This document shows positions 1-8,354 of a stretch of 64,000 bases of DNA, one piece after another; position 1 is the first letter of the stretch, and each line of letters begins with the position of its first letter. The position numbers and the translations under genes were made by a program. The notes below the pieces were generated by a model. That model searched no databases and was not told where the DNA came from. It worked only from the letters and a program-made list of their open reading frames with translations. Origin of the DNA: a virus; IMG/VR virus record IMGVR_UViG_3300034073_003340, positions 124,001 through 188,000 of that record; one strand, written 5' to 3'.

Positions 1-75
1 CTCGGTGCGTTGATCCGTAATCACCTCCTCAGGTATAAAGTATGGCAGGCTCCAGCAAAGCATTGTGCTTCAAGA

Positions 76-118
76 TGTGTCCGAAGACCTGCTTAGAATA
101 CAGGAGATCTTCGGACAC
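76..118 (-). terminator. Hairpin after the valyl-tRNA synthetase gene
   Basis: GTGTCCGAAGA (76-86) pairs with TCTTCGGACAC (108-118), and CCTG/CAGG extends the stem inward. It lies just past the synthetase stop on the minus strand. There is no U-tract, so it may be an RNA-processing or stabilising hairpin rather than an intrinsic terminator. Further left on the minus strand, a strong GAGGAG ribosome-binding sequence (about 25-35) suggests another minus gene starting near the window edge, but too little is present to call it. Confidence 0.4.
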
Positions 119-126
119 GTCATTAT

Positions 127-1646
127 TCACCAACGCTCTTGGATCAGCATTCCTGAAAAGAATCGCTGCCAGATGCGTTCACTAATAAAGGGCATAATAG
201 GATGTATCATGGGCAGAATCATTCGCAAACCTTCCAAGAGAGTCAAGAGAGCTTCGCGATCCCCCGCAAAGATTCGTTCCTTGATATCTTCCATGTAACC
301 GCTACAGAAGTCTTCGAACAAGATCCTATGACATTCTAAGGCAGCTTTGCTGTATTGGTAGTCCTTGTAGAGCTCTTTGAGATGCGTCTGTCGCGCTCTC
401 AGAAGCTCTATGAGCGCGATGTCGCGTTCATGCTTACTCGGATGCTGCGAAGGTTGCCCAATACGCTCCAAATGAATCTGAGCGAACTTAGCAGCATTCC
501 AAAGCTTGGTAGACATTCTTTTGCCAGCTTGGAACTTTTCATCCCATATTTTCATGTCCAGGCCCGGCTGGGTAGCTTCTGCCAACGCAAATCGCATGGC
601 ATCACAACCATACTGGTCAATGATCGTCAGAGGATCAATCCCGTTGCCAAGACTCTTGGACATCTTGCGACCCTGCTTATCCCGCATGATACCATGGAGG
701 TAGATGGTCTTGAATGGCATCTCACCCGTGAGCAAGAGTCCCATCATCAACATTCTGGCACACCAGAAGAACAAGATATCGTCGGCAGTCTCAATCATTT
801 CAGCGGGGTAGAATTTCCGCAGGTCTGGTGTGTCATTGGGCCAACCAAGAGTTGCGAAGGGCCAAAGAGCAGAGGAAAACCAAGTGTCTAGACAGCCTGC
901 TTCGCGTTGGAACCCTTTGGGTCCCTCTTGGCCAATTTGGATCTCTTCTCCCTGCCTCCAGATCGGCAACTTATGACCCCAGCGGATCTGCCTACTAATA
1001 CACCATGGTTCAATATTATTGAGAAAGTGGCGAAGAGTCTTGGCTTCGCTGGCTGGGCGAATTTCCAACTCGTCCTCATCCATTCTATCCAACAACTGCT
1101 TGGCTAGGTCGCGCATGTCTAGATACCATTGATCACCTTGCCTGTAGAGCATTCCTGCCCTATGGCACTTCTCAAGGGCCGTTGTGACCGCTCTTGAATA
1201 GTCCTCATCTAGAGTAAAGGTATAGCGGGACCAATCACATGAAGCGCCTGTTCTACGGATCTGTTGATTGATCTCTCCGCTAAGATTGGCTTTGTATGTT
1301 TCCGCGAAGTCATCAAAGGCAGGACCCATGGGATCCAATCCCTGATCCAACATAAGCTGGTCGAGTTTGTCCTGCGTTGCTAGTCCTGCGTGATCAGTGC
1401 CGGGAAGCCACAAAGCGGCCTTTCCCTGGGAGCGGGCAAAGCGAATAGAGATGTCTTGGAGCGTTGTGAACAACGCATGACCCATATGAAGTTTGCCCGT
1501 GATATTGGGCGGGGGCATGGGGATGAAATAGGGATCATCGCCCTTGGGTCTAAAGGCCCCGACAGTTTCCCACGCGCTGTAGAGCTCTTGCTCTTCAGTG
1601 TTGTGGTCGAAACGCTTGGTTAGTTGCTGACGTCCAACGTGGTCAT
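127..1646 (-). CDS. valS: Valyl-tRNA synthetase, compact form without editing domain; reading frame broken near the start
   Basis: Class I aminoacyl-tRNA synthetase that would charge tRNA-Val in the infected cell. The catalytic core is intact: PPPNITGKLHMGHAL (HIGH motif), GTDHAGLATQ, WCISRQIRWGHKLP and KMSKSLGN, followed by an anticodon-binding helical region. The CP1 editing domain of cellular ValRS is replaced by a short linker between the YRQGDQWYLD and WCISRQ segments, and the C-terminal coiled coil is absent. Length is about 506 residues against about 870-950 in bacteria. The only good start is ATG at 1646 with GGAGG 8 nt upstream, but that frame reads MTTLDVSN and then stops. A -1 shift there restores the conserved N-terminus LTKRFDHNTEEQELYSAWE. 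The alternative start inside MPPPN (1518) has no ribosome-binding site and would lose conserved residues. The family call is secure; the frame break could be real, programmed or a sequence error. Confidence 0.9.
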
Positions 1647-1673
1647 TTTGTTATCCTCCAAATAATCGTACGA

Positions 1674-1681
1674 TATTTATA
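1674..1681 (-). promoter_or_regulatory. T4-like late promoter motif TATAAATA upstream of valS
   Basis: The minus strand reads TATAAATA about 28 nt upstream of the ATG at 1646. It matches the T4 late consensus exactly, and no -35 box is seen. The same octamer occurs upstream of the genes at 47501 and tRNA-Pro. Confidence 0.6.
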
Positions 1682-1685
1682 CAAC

Positions 1686-1724
1686 GGAGGGGCTCAGTTC
1701 GCAAGAGCAAACCAAGCCCCCTCC
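1686..1724 (-). terminator. Stem-loop between small basic gene and valS
   Basis: GGAGGGGCT (1686-1694) pairs with AGCCCCCTCC (1715-1724) with one bulge. With the hairpin at 1756-1786 it forms a tandem pair downstream of the 42-residue gene. There is no clear U-tract. Confidence 0.4.
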
Positions 1725-1755
1725 TAGAAAGGCTAAATATTACAAACAAAGGCTC

Positions 1756-1786
1756 AGCTGGGGCCCTTGGAACAGAAACCCCAGCT
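1756..1786 (-). terminator. Stem-loop after small basic gene
   Basis: AGCTGGGG (1756-1763) pairs with CCCCAGCT (1779-1786) around a 15-nt loop. It lies 13 nt after the stop of the 42-residue gene. On the minus strand it is followed by a moderately T-rich stretch, so an intrinsic terminator is plausible. Confidence 0.45.
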
Positions 1787-1798
1787 TCGCTTCAGAAT

Positions 1799-1927
1799 TT
1801 ACCTAGTCTCAACGACAGTGGTGCGTGGACGCTTTTTGGCTTCCTTTAATGGAATGAATTTACCAGTTCCAGCATCTCTCGCACGTTTTGTCTTATTAGG
1901 ATTAGTAGACTTTATTTTCTTTGCCAT
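1799..1927 (-). CDS. Small basic protein with RDAGTGKF motif (42 aa)
   Basis: Begins MAKKIKSTNPNK and continues with RARDAGTGKFIPLKEA and a PRTTVVET tail. Short basic proteins of this pattern (R-[DS]-[AS]-x-TG-[KR]-F-V...PKTTV-E) are common in phages and bacteria; their role is not known to me. It sits between the sliding clamp and valS on the same strand. A hairpin pair follows it and a strong hairpin precedes it (1986-2020), so it is probably its own transcription unit. Confidence 0.7.
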   Translation of the reverse strand: MAKKIKSTNPNKTKRARDAGTGKFIPLKEAKKRPRTTVVETR

Positions 1928-1985
1928 AATATTGGCCTTTCTCTAACCATACTTTCCGAAATGGGAAGTTTCAATGGTTAGCTCG

Positions 1986-2020
1986 TTTGGGGAGTGTTCT
2001 ATTTTGGAACACTCCCCAAA
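1986..2020 (-). terminator. Strong hairpin after the sliding-clamp gene
   Basis: Perfect 14-bp stem: TTTGGGGAGTGTTC (1986-1999) with GAACACTCCCCAAA (2007-2020), loop of 7. It begins 13 nt beyond the clamp stop codon. It is symmetrical and without a long U-run; probable terminator. Confidence 0.6.
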
Positions 2021-2032
2021 ACCATAAAAGGC

Positions 2033-2785
2033 TTACTTCTTGCGCGCTGGCAGGATGAACTTGTATTCAGCCGACTTGCTGGCCATTGAAATCTGTAATG
2101 CGCCACGCGAAGAGAACTGAAGCTTGAGGTTCTCATCAGCACCCAGCTTGAGGATTGCGAGCACTGGAGCAATACCCCAATGTAGATCACCGCCGAGAGT
2201 GCCCTCGACGTCATCCGCGATGGTCAGGAATGCGCGGTGCATCGACGAACCTTCGTCACCAATGTAGAATCGCAGTTCGTTCTTGCCCTCGACCTCAACG
2301 GTCTTGACCATGAAGAAGTTCTCGAACTGACCATAGAGGCCGGCTAGTGCCTGAAGTTCCTTGAGTTTGCTTGCCGAGGGATCGATTTCAACGTCCCAAG
2401 TGGTGCCCAGGAACTTTGCCTGTTCAGGGATCAGATCCGAAGCCATCAGACGATAAGCACCGCTGCTCTTGCCGTCAGCTGACTTAAAAGAGATTTCCTC
2501 AGGGGTCATCTTGCCATTGCGCTCACGACGCTTGACTTCAATCTTGGCGTCATCGGTCTTGAACAGGGCATAGTTGACTAGACCTTGAAGAAGACCCAAG
2601 TGGCTCATACCAAATTCACCCTTGAGTTCAGGTTCGGCCTTGAGCAGCTGACCCTTGACGATCACAGTGCGCTCATTGTCCATGGCTTCAATGATGGTCT
2701 TGTCATCGTCGCCCGTGATCTTGATAGTATCGATATTGTTGACACCAATAGCATGACGCACAATATCCTGAATAGTTTCACGCAT
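2033..2785 (-). CDS. DNA polymerase sliding clamp (T4 gp45-like)
   Basis: Processivity clamp that would form a ring on DNA and hold the polymerase encoded just upstream. The 250-residue protein has the size of phage clamps and alternating hydrophobic strands. The C-terminal part (around FYIGDEGSSMHRAFLTIADD and LKLQFSSRGALQISM, ending in EYKFILPARKK) has the look of the last domain of T4-type clamps. Assignment rests on this pattern plus its place downstream of polymerase; sequence similarity to T4 gp45 is low. The ribosome-binding site is AGGAG about 7 nt before ATG. A weak palindrome GCATA-TTAA-TATGC overlaps the start codon. Confidence 0.7.
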   Translation of the reverse strand: MRETIQDIVRHAIGVNNIDTIKITGDDDKTIIEAMDNERTVIVKGQLLKAEPELKGEFGMSHLGLLQGLVNYALFKTDDAKIEVKRRERNGKMTPEEISFKSADGKSSGAYRLMASDLIPEQAKFLGTTWDVEIDPSASKLKELQALAGLYGQFENFFMVKTVEVEGKNELRFYIGDEGSSMHRAFLTIADDVEGTLGGDLHWGIAPVLAILKLGADENLKLQFSSRGALQISMASKSAEYKFILPARKK

Positions 2786-2853
2786 ATTAATATGCTCCTT
2801 TTCGTTTCTTGTTACCAGTTTTACATGAATTCTGGTGAAATATCAATAATTGG

Positions 2854-3150
2854 TTAAATCACCCGGATTTCACACTGGCCCTTGCCAATTGGTGAATTAC
2901 CATTGGTAAAAACAGCTACTTCGTAGCCTTCACATTCCACTGAACTGGCAAACTTGTGAAAATCTTCTACCTTGGATTCTGGGATGATCCAGTTGGCTGC
3001 TTTCTTACCGTTATTGACAGCAATCATATAACCAGCATAGGTGAGCTCTGGAAATTGAGCAAACAGGAGTTCTCCCGTTCGACGCTCACTTGTCTTGAGC
3101 TCTTCGCGGGTTGGGCCCTTGGTCTTGTTAATCAGGAGAACTCTGTTCAT
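2854..3150 (-). CDS. Unknown 98-residue protein between polymerase and clamp
   Basis: Begins MNRVLLINKTKGPTREEL. I chose the ATG at 3150 because GAGG lies 6 nt upstream within the polymerase stop region; a TTG at 3162 overlaps the stop and is less likely. Contains a Y-A-G-Y-M-I-A-V-N-N-G-K segment and a hydrophobic C-terminal strand. No family recognised. Close coupling to the polymerase and clamp suggests a replication-related accessory role (inference only). Confidence 0.6.
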   Translation of the reverse strand: MNRVLLINKTKGPTREELKTSERRTGELLFAQFPELTYAGYMIAVNNGKKAANWIIPESKVEDFHKFASSVECEGYEVAVFTNGNSPIGKGQCEIRVI

Positions 3151-3158
3151 TTTATTCC

Positions 3159-6146
3159 TCAAAAGCTGAATAGATCATTGAAAGTGGTGTCTTCTCGAGT
3201 GGCACTTAAATCCCACTTCAACACACCTATAAGATTCGAGACCTTTTTATCAATAATTGTTTCTTCCATCAGCTCATTATCAAAAGGCAGTTCCTTATAC
3301 CACTGAGGTAGATGCGGTTCATCAAAGGGATAGGCAACGCTATCCATCTTCAGAGGATTGGGCTTGAGCTTACAAACGATAACCTTCTGTCCGTCAGTAA
3401 TCTCCATGCTGAATCTGTCACCATACATTTCTCGCAAGGTATTCCAGTTCATTGCTGCGCGAACATGACCAGGGACCATGACCTTTTCCTTGGTCCCACT
3501 CTTCATGATATCCTTGCCATCGCCTTCTTGAATACGACTCATATAACCTGTGATACCATTGACCTTCTTTGGTGTTCCCTTGAGCCAGCCGTCTAGTGCC
3601 CTGAATTCCACTCGGAAATCTTTGATCATCTGGATGATTGTTTCCTTGGTACCACCATCCAACAAAGTTGTAATGATCTTTTCCAAGAATTCCTGCATCA
3701 TCTTTGGAGTGTCAGCGCGCTTGAGATCCAAACCAACTGCTTTGACCTTACCTGGCTTACCGTTAACATCTAGGCGGACGTTATCCTTGTCATACATCAA
3801 AAGAGCATAACGTTTCTTGGTGATAAACAAGCCACGACTCGCGATGAGCTCTCGACCTGCTTTGATAATTGCCCCTCTCTCAAGACCAGTATTGAACGCC
3901 ATATCCATGAATGGAGGAAAGCTTTCATTTACCGCTTCACCAATGCCATCATAAAGTTCGACCATTCGGTCTCGGTTTTGGAGCATTGGTGCCAGCTCAG
4001 GATCCGCTTCCAACATATCAACTGCGGTGAAATAAACCGAGTCAGTATCGTTGTAGAGGATCGCATCACCACGGACGTCGTAAACCCCTGTGATGATTTC
4101 ATTGGTCTTGCTGCTCATGTGTTTGGTAATTGAGCGACCCGACAGTGTAACTGACTGACCAATACGCGCATCGTAAAATCTACAACCTTCGTTGAGCAAA
4201 GCACCATAAAGAGAGTTCAGAAGAATTTTACGCGCTTGCTGTCGCTGGTTCCAAAATACTTCATGGCTTTTGGCTTCTTTTACAAAATCCGGTTCAATGA
4301 AGATACGGTCATCTTCAATACGGATAGCCTTGTCAGCAACTAGAAAATCAATCGCATCTTTGTCTCCTGATTTGATGAAATCAGGCAAATTAGCAAGATC
4401 TGCGCTATTTCTACCAGGCATGGCCCCAGTGGAAAACTTTTCCCAGTCGACCTTGAATCCTTTTACTTGAGCCGCAGCTTCAGAGAATACAGTTTCTTTG
4501 AACTGCATCTGCTTTCTCTGGGAATACCACTTGCCCAAGAGACCAGGAATAACTGCTTCTACGTCAGTTCGGAAGATTGTTCCGTTGGCAGTGATACAAT
4601 ATGGATTACCCTGAAGAAAGATGTATTCGTAGAGTTGTTCACCCGTGACTTCAATGCTCTGACCTTCTTCAAAGTCAACAACCATTGATTCCTGACTCTT
4701 GGTAGCAACCATGTCATACTCAAGGGTCGCAAATAGTCCTTCCCAACATTCAGGTCCGGGAATACCCTTGGCAAGTCTGGAGTCAATCAAAGCATTAGTG
4801 CGGTCCAGTCTTATCTGGCCCACCAGGGTCTCAGGACCCATGTTGAGGGCTCTCAGGGCAGATGGATACAGCGAGTTGATATCGCAACACGCGATTTCTC
4901 TATGGATGCCAATTTTCGGCTTAGCAACATACGCACCAACCACTGGTCGCTTTTCACCAGTATTCCTGAAAGGACGCGGACCATCATCTTCCTCATTCCA
5001 ATCATCCTCGTCATCATCCATATTGACGTCAAAGTCTGGACGTTTGCGATTAGGAACACACATACCACGCTGATGTGCTTCGTTGATGATTGCTTGCTCA
5101 ATTAGAGCAACTGATCCCATGGTTGTGGGCAGAAGAACGGTATTAGTATGGGCAATCTGGTTTGCTAGTTCGATAAAACGCTTTTTGGCGTCAATCTTCT
5201 GTAGGAGCGCAGTATCCTGGCGGTTATATTCCAGGAACTTACGAAAGTCTCGTTTGTAGAGGTTATCCAGAGTTCCGCTATATGGTGTCTTGTTTTCACC
5301 TACCTCAATTTCACCCACATAATCAAGTCGATAGCTGTGGAGTTCCTGTGGATTGTGCTTTTTGTAGAGTTCCAGATAGTCTAGATGAATACGTCCAATT
5401 AGCTCGTAAGTTTCCTGTTCCTTCTTGAACTGGATATACTTCTTGCGCTTGGGACGCTGGTTCCACAAACAAAGTTTCTTGGTATAATCCTTACCCATGA
5501 GCCGCTCAATACGGTTCACCACATAGGGAATATCGAAACCTTTGCTGTTCCAACCTGAGAGGACGTCGCAGTCCTCAATCAAGTCCAGGAACATAGTGAG
5601 GAGTTCAACCTCATCGTTACACAGATAAGTGTTGGGAAGACTTCTGCAGATCTCGTCAGCAGCTTCCCAAGTGAGGTGGTCCTTGTCGACCACAGGCAAG
5701 TTAGGCTTCAAACATACCGTGTAAAGTGTATCATCACTGGTACGATGGACTGAGATAGCCGTAATGGCACTGAATGGATCCCATGGACTCGCAAAACCTC
5801 GCTGTGGATCAAAGTCCACCTCAATATCGAAAAATCCAATATTCAGAACGGGAGATTCTACACCGAGGTAATTTTCTTCCAGACAGCGAAAAACAGGATT
5901 GATATCGCTTTCATAGGTGCGACGACCGCTTTGAAGCTTCAACTCACGCTGGAACGCTTTATTAGAGGTAAAGCTACTTTTGGATACAGGGCGACCCCAC
6001 ATATCCTTGAAACGACCACCACGAGCATCTTCATAATAGAACACATAGTTGGCGGGCAGAGATTTGAAAATTCTCTGACCATTAACGCGCTCTACGATAA
6101 GAATCTCATCCTTTTCTTTGTCATGCAGGGCATCAACGTAGGACAT
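3159..6146 (-). CDS. Family B DNA polymerase (T4 gp43-like)
   Basis: Replicative polymerase with 3'-5' exonuclease, 995 residues. Exonuclease motifs: FFDIEVDF (ExoI), DVLSGWNSKGFDIPYV (ExoII), YNRQDTALL (ExoIII). Polymerase motifs: CDINSLYPSALRALN (motif A), ARKILLNSLYGALLNEG (motif B), LYNDTDSVYFT (motif C, catalytic Asp pair), and KKRYALL. The C-terminus TTFNDLFSF resembles the T4 gp43 tail that docks on the clamp. Length is close to T4 gp43 (898) with small insertions, including an acidic stretch of D/E residues before motif A. It heads a minus-strand replication cluster with the 98-residue gene and the clamp. Confidence 0.95.
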   Translation of the reverse strand: MSYVDALHDKEKDEILIVERVNGQRIFKSLPANYVFYYEDARGGRFKDMWGRPVSKSSFTSNKAFQRELKLQSGRRTYESDINPVFRCLEENYLGVESPVLNIGFFDIEVDFDPQRGFASPWDPFSAITAISVHRTSDDTLYTVCLKPNLPVVDKDHLTWEAADEICRSLPNTYLCNDEVELLTMFLDLIEDCDVLSGWNSKGFDIPYVVNRIERLMGKDYTKKLCLWNQRPKRKKYIQFKKEQETYELIGRIHLDYLELYKKHNPQELHSYRLDYVGEIEVGENKTPYSGTLDNLYKRDFRKFLEYNRQDTALLQKIDAKKRFIELANQIAHTNTVLLPTTMGSVALIEQAIINEAHQRGMCVPNRKRPDFDVNMDDDEDDWNEEDDGPRPFRNTGEKRPVVGAYVAKPKIGIHREIACCDINSLYPSALRALNMGPETLVGQIRLDRTNALIDSRLAKGIPGPECWEGLFATLEYDMVATKSQESMVVDFEEGQSIEVTGEQLYEYIFLQGNPYCITANGTIFRTDVEAVIPGLLGKWYSQRKQMQFKETVFSEAAAQVKGFKVDWEKFSTGAMPGRNSADLANLPDFIKSGDKDAIDFLVADKAIRIEDDRIFIEPDFVKEAKSHEVFWNQRQQARKILLNSLYGALLNEGCRFYDARIGQSVTLSGRSITKHMSSKTNEIITGVYDVRGDAILYNDTDSVYFTAVDMLEADPELAPMLQNRDRMVELYDGIGEAVNESFPPFMDMAFNTGLERGAIIKAGRELIASRGLFITKKRYALLMYDKDNVRLDVNGKPGKVKAVGLDLKRADTPKMMQEFLEKIITTLLDGGTKETIIQMIKDFRVEFRALDGWLKGTPKKVNGITGYMSRIQEGDGKDIMKSGTKEKVMVPGHVRAAMNWNTLREMYGDRFSMEITDGQKVIVCKLKPNPLKMDSVAYPFDEPHLPQWYKELPFDNELMEETIIDKKVSNLIGVLKWDLSATREDTTFNDLFSF

Positions 6147-6184
6147 GGATTCTCCTTATTATTTTGTTTTATGGATATATTTTA

Positions 6185-6469
6185 TCATAACACCAGAATA
6201 GAGAGACCTACAATATTCAGGACGGTGTTAAAGGCCATGAGCACAAACATCCAAGATGCTTGGCGCATATAAGCCCCGATCATAATCATTGAACTGCCAA
6301 TAAACCAAAGGGTATAGCAGAGCAGCATTGGAGGCATCGCGGCTCCAAAGCTCATTATGGCGGTTGCCATAATGCTAAAAGCAGTACCTAAAAATTCAAA
6401 CCAGAACATCCGACGATTGTTTTCCCAATCGTTTTTCCAGTGATTGATCACGTCTTTTATGATTTTCAT
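6185..6469 (-). CDS. Small membrane protein (94 aa)
   Basis: N-terminal amphipathic segment rich in W, N and R (WKNDWENNRR), then three likely membrane helices (FLGTAFSIMATAIMSFGAA, MLLCYTLWFIGSSMIMIGA, FVLMAFNTVLNIVGLSILV). It lies between the DsbA-like gene and the DNA polymerase. Function unknown. A holin is called elsewhere, so I do not call this one a holin. Confidence 0.6.
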   Translation of the reverse strand: MKIIKDVINHWKNDWENNRRMFWFEFLGTAFSIMATAIMSFGAAMPPMLLCYTLWFIGSSMIMIGAYMRQASWMFVLMAFNTVLNIVGLSILVL

Positions 6470-6484
6470 GGTTTGCTCGTGATT

Positions 6485-6509
6485 ATGGGGAGGGACAAAC
6501 CCTCCCCAT
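6485..6509 (-). terminator. Hairpin after the DsbA-like gene
   Basis: ATGGGGAGGG pairs with CCCTCCCCAT around loop ACAAA, a 10-bp perfect stem 9 nt past the stop at 6518. No U-run follows on the minus strand. Confidence 0.5.
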
Positions 6510-6517
6510 ATCTTATA

Positions 6518-6775
6518 TTAGGCGCGACCAACAGCGGCAAGAATTTCTTCTACCTCATTGACAGCTTCCTTGTCAGCTTCAAGCGATGCCTTGTAAGCAG
6601 CCTTAATAGCTTTGTTGATGGCAGCTGGCTTCAGATTTAGTTCTTCAGCAACTGCCTTGACTACATCCTTGAAGCCTGCCTTGAGGTCATCAACTTCCTG
6701 TGTGATCTTGAGACCTTCGTCGATAACGCGCTTGAGCTTCTTGGTATCTTCGGTGGTCAGGTTAGTGGTGCTCAT
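6518..6775 (-). CDS. DsbA-like double-stranded DNA-binding protein
   Basis: 85 residues, entirely helical in appearance: KKLKRVIDEGLKI, then VVKAVAEELNLKPAAINKAI, then a KASLEADKEAVNEVEEI tail. The organisation (helical N-terminus, helix-turn-helix-like middle, acidic C-terminal helix) and size fit T4 DsbA, a DNA-binding protein implicated in late transcription. T4-like late promoter motifs in this window make that role fitting. Start chosen at 6775 (GGAGA 5 nt upstream) rather than the longer in-frame extension. Homology is judged by eye, so moderate confidence. Confidence 0.55.
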   Translation of the reverse strand: MSTTNLTTEDTKKLKRVIDEGLKITQEVDDLKAGFKDVVKAVAEELNLKPAAINKAIKAAYKASLEADKEAVNEVEEILAAVGRA

Positions 6776-6835
6776 ATTGTTCTCCATAATGAACGTTTGT
6801 GAGTTCACTATGAACAACCTGGTGTTATCTTGTCA

Positions 6836-7594
6836 TTATTTCCAACGCTTGACTATATGAACCGAACGAGCCGAAGAATCAGAGAACGGATCTAAGGACT
6901 TGATATCCATTTGCGCATCCTTGTGTAGCGCACGATAGCTCATCTCATGAGCGAGCTTCTCTGGGAGCGGAAGACCCTCTTTTTTAGCAAGTTTAGTCGC
7001 TAGTTTGTGATCGGCTTCTTCTCTAGCTAGCTCAAGATCCAAATCATCATCTAGGATTTCCTTGTCACTATTGGATGGAATAGCTGCCATGTTTTTTGAA
7101 GCAATAAAATCCAATACCTTGCTGTAGTCTTCTATGTTGTCAAAACAGATACATGCCACAGTTCTCGTTTCGCGATTGATAAAATCCCAACGACGTTTCA
7201 GGGCTTCATGAGCTTCTCGAACCTGATCTGGAGTCATAAAGGTCACACTGGTTGTCCCACGATTTACCCAGGGTATACCCTTATACATCAAGACACCCAT
7301 AGCTGTTTCCAGTTCTTCCTCGGAATCAAACTCAATTGTGTTATTGAGTTCGTCACTGGAATCTATGATATGCTCAACATTTGAATCATCTGACTCGTCT
7401 TCAATAACTGGCTTAGCTTTGGGCTTTGGAGCCTTCTTTACTCTAGCGGTCAACTCTGAGGTTTCAACAGAATCCAACTCCATTTCTGCTGAAACTTCAC
7501 TTATGGCCTCGTCAATGTTAACGCCGGTGATTGTCTTCTCTGCGACGCGGAACGAAGCCTCGGCGAGAAGAGTTTCGAAAATCAATTTGTTCAT
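6836..7594 (-). CDS. Unknown 252-residue protein with acidic linker
   Basis: N-terminal helical region with an E-A-S-F-R-V-A-E-K pattern, an acidic low-complexity linker (ESDDSNVEHIIDSSDE), then a compact domain with strand-helix-strand pattern (NTIEFDSEEELETAM, TSVTFMTPDQVREAHEALK, RTVACICFDNIEDYSKV). The repeated strand-then-helix units ending in aromatic residues are loosely like the FKL family fold, but the motif itself is absent. Not recognised. Its start codon abuts a hairpin that contains the Shine-Dalgarno sequence. Confidence 0.65.
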   Translation of the reverse strand: MNKLIFETLLAEASFRVAEKTITGVNIDEAISEVSAEMELDSVETSELTARVKKAPKPKAKPVIEDESDDSNVEHIIDSSDELNNTIEFDSEEELETAMGVLMYKGIPWVNRGTTSVTFMTPDQVREAHEALKRRWDFINRETRTVACICFDNIEDYSKVLDFIASKNMAAIPSNSDKEILDDDLDLELAREEADHKLATKLAKKEGLPLPEKLAHEMSYRALHKDAQMDIKSLDPFSDSSARSVHIVKRWK

Positions 7595-7617
7595 GGGGAA
7601 CCTCCTGAGGTTTCCCC
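7595..7617 (-). promoter_or_regulatory. Hairpin enclosing the ribosome-binding site of the 252-residue gene
   Basis: On the mRNA, GGGGAAACCT pairs with AGGTTCCCC with one bulged A. The AGGAGG Shine-Dalgarno lies in the loop and 3' arm, and the stem ends at the base before AUG. Translation would need the stem to open, so it could be a regulatory switch or coupled to translation of the gene ending at 7621. Confidence 0.5.
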
Positions 7618-7620
7618 TAT

Positions 7621-7869
7621 TTATTGGATATCAGGGGCTTGATCTGAAAAGCGCAATTTAAAGAGCGCAGCGTCGCGTGGGTCAGCAAACCACACGCCTG
7701 TTTCATGAGGATGACAATCATGATTGATTGCGGCCTTCATCCAAGGATCTACTTCGTCATCCCACCAGATGGCCAGCATATTCTTTTGGGGCTCACTTAG
7801 TAATTGTGGTAGTCCGATATCTTCCCAAAAGATAGTAACACTTCTGAGCTGTACAACAATCGGATCCAT
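7621..7869 (-). CDS. FKL-family small protein (82 aa)
   Basis: Carries the family signature WFADPRDAALFKLRF, here followed by a short extra tail (SDQAPDIQ). The start at 7869 overlaps the upstream stop as TAATG, and the GGGG of the upstream W-G codons gives its Shine-Dalgarno. N-terminal half has a strand (DPIVVQLRSVTIF) then a helix with tryptophans. Function unknown. Confidence 0.7.
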   Translation of the reverse strand: MDPIVVQLRSVTIFWEDIGLPQLLSEPQKNMLAIWWDDEVDPWMKAAINHDCHPHETGVWFADPRDAALFKLRFSDQAPDIQ

Positions 7870-8354
7870 TATCCCCAAGCCAACTTGAAGAATGCGGCAT
7901 CACCTTTGCGGAGAAAACGATAACGATATGGGTTTACTATGACCCAACGGCCTTTGGCACAATTGTCTGCCCAGTGGGCTATTGAATGTCTAATAGCCTC
8001 TGCTGATTCACCCTGTCGTTCCTGGTCCAATATCTTATCACGATTGACCTTGACATCATATCCAGTCATCATGGCCCACCAGTTTGTCATTGAGCCATAT
8101 CTAGCATACATGAATATCAACCATACCTGAAGTGGCGGAGCCAGCTTAGACATCTGCCACCAGATATCATTACCTGTTGATACCACCAGTATCAAGGGAA
8201 TAGCAAGACATCCAGTCAGGACAATGTTGAGACTTACAAGAAATTGTTGGAAATTCAGTCCACGTTGAATCCGCTTACTGTCATAAAACAGCGCCGATGC
8301 TTTTGGCTCGTTCGTATAATTGACGTGACGCAATTTGTTTTCCTTTTGCCTCAA
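7869..8354 (-). CDS. FKL-family protein with two membrane helices (161 aa)
   Basis: A polar N-terminus of about 35 residues, two hydrophobic helices (FLVSLNIVLTGCLAIPLILV and a W-rich one around LQVWLIFMYA), then an FKL domain with helix IRHSIAHWADNC and terminal FLRKGDAAFFKLAWG. The start at 8354 overlaps the 3' end of uvsE by 74 nt; no later ATG precedes the first helix, so the overlap seems real. The same architecture recurs at 32829-33212. Probably an inner-membrane protein with the FKL domain exposed. Function unknown. Confidence 0.65.
   Translation of the reverse strand: MRQKENKLRHVNYTNEPKASALFYDSKRIQRGLNFQQFLVSLNIVLTGCLAIPLILVVSTGNDIWWQMSKLAPPLQVWLIFMYARYGSMTNWWAMMTGYDVKVNRDKILDQERQGESAEAIRHSIAHWADNCAKGRWVIVNPYRYRFLRKGDAAFFKLAWG

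Noticed and set aside
1-60. Possible start of another minus-strand gene at the left edge
   Set aside because: GAGGAGGTGATT looks like a ribosome site but no start codon is well spaced and fewer than 15 codons are in the window.
6185-6469. Three-helix membrane protein considered as a holin
   Set aside because: It lies in the replication cluster, not by lysis genes, and a better holin candidate is at 12811-13344.
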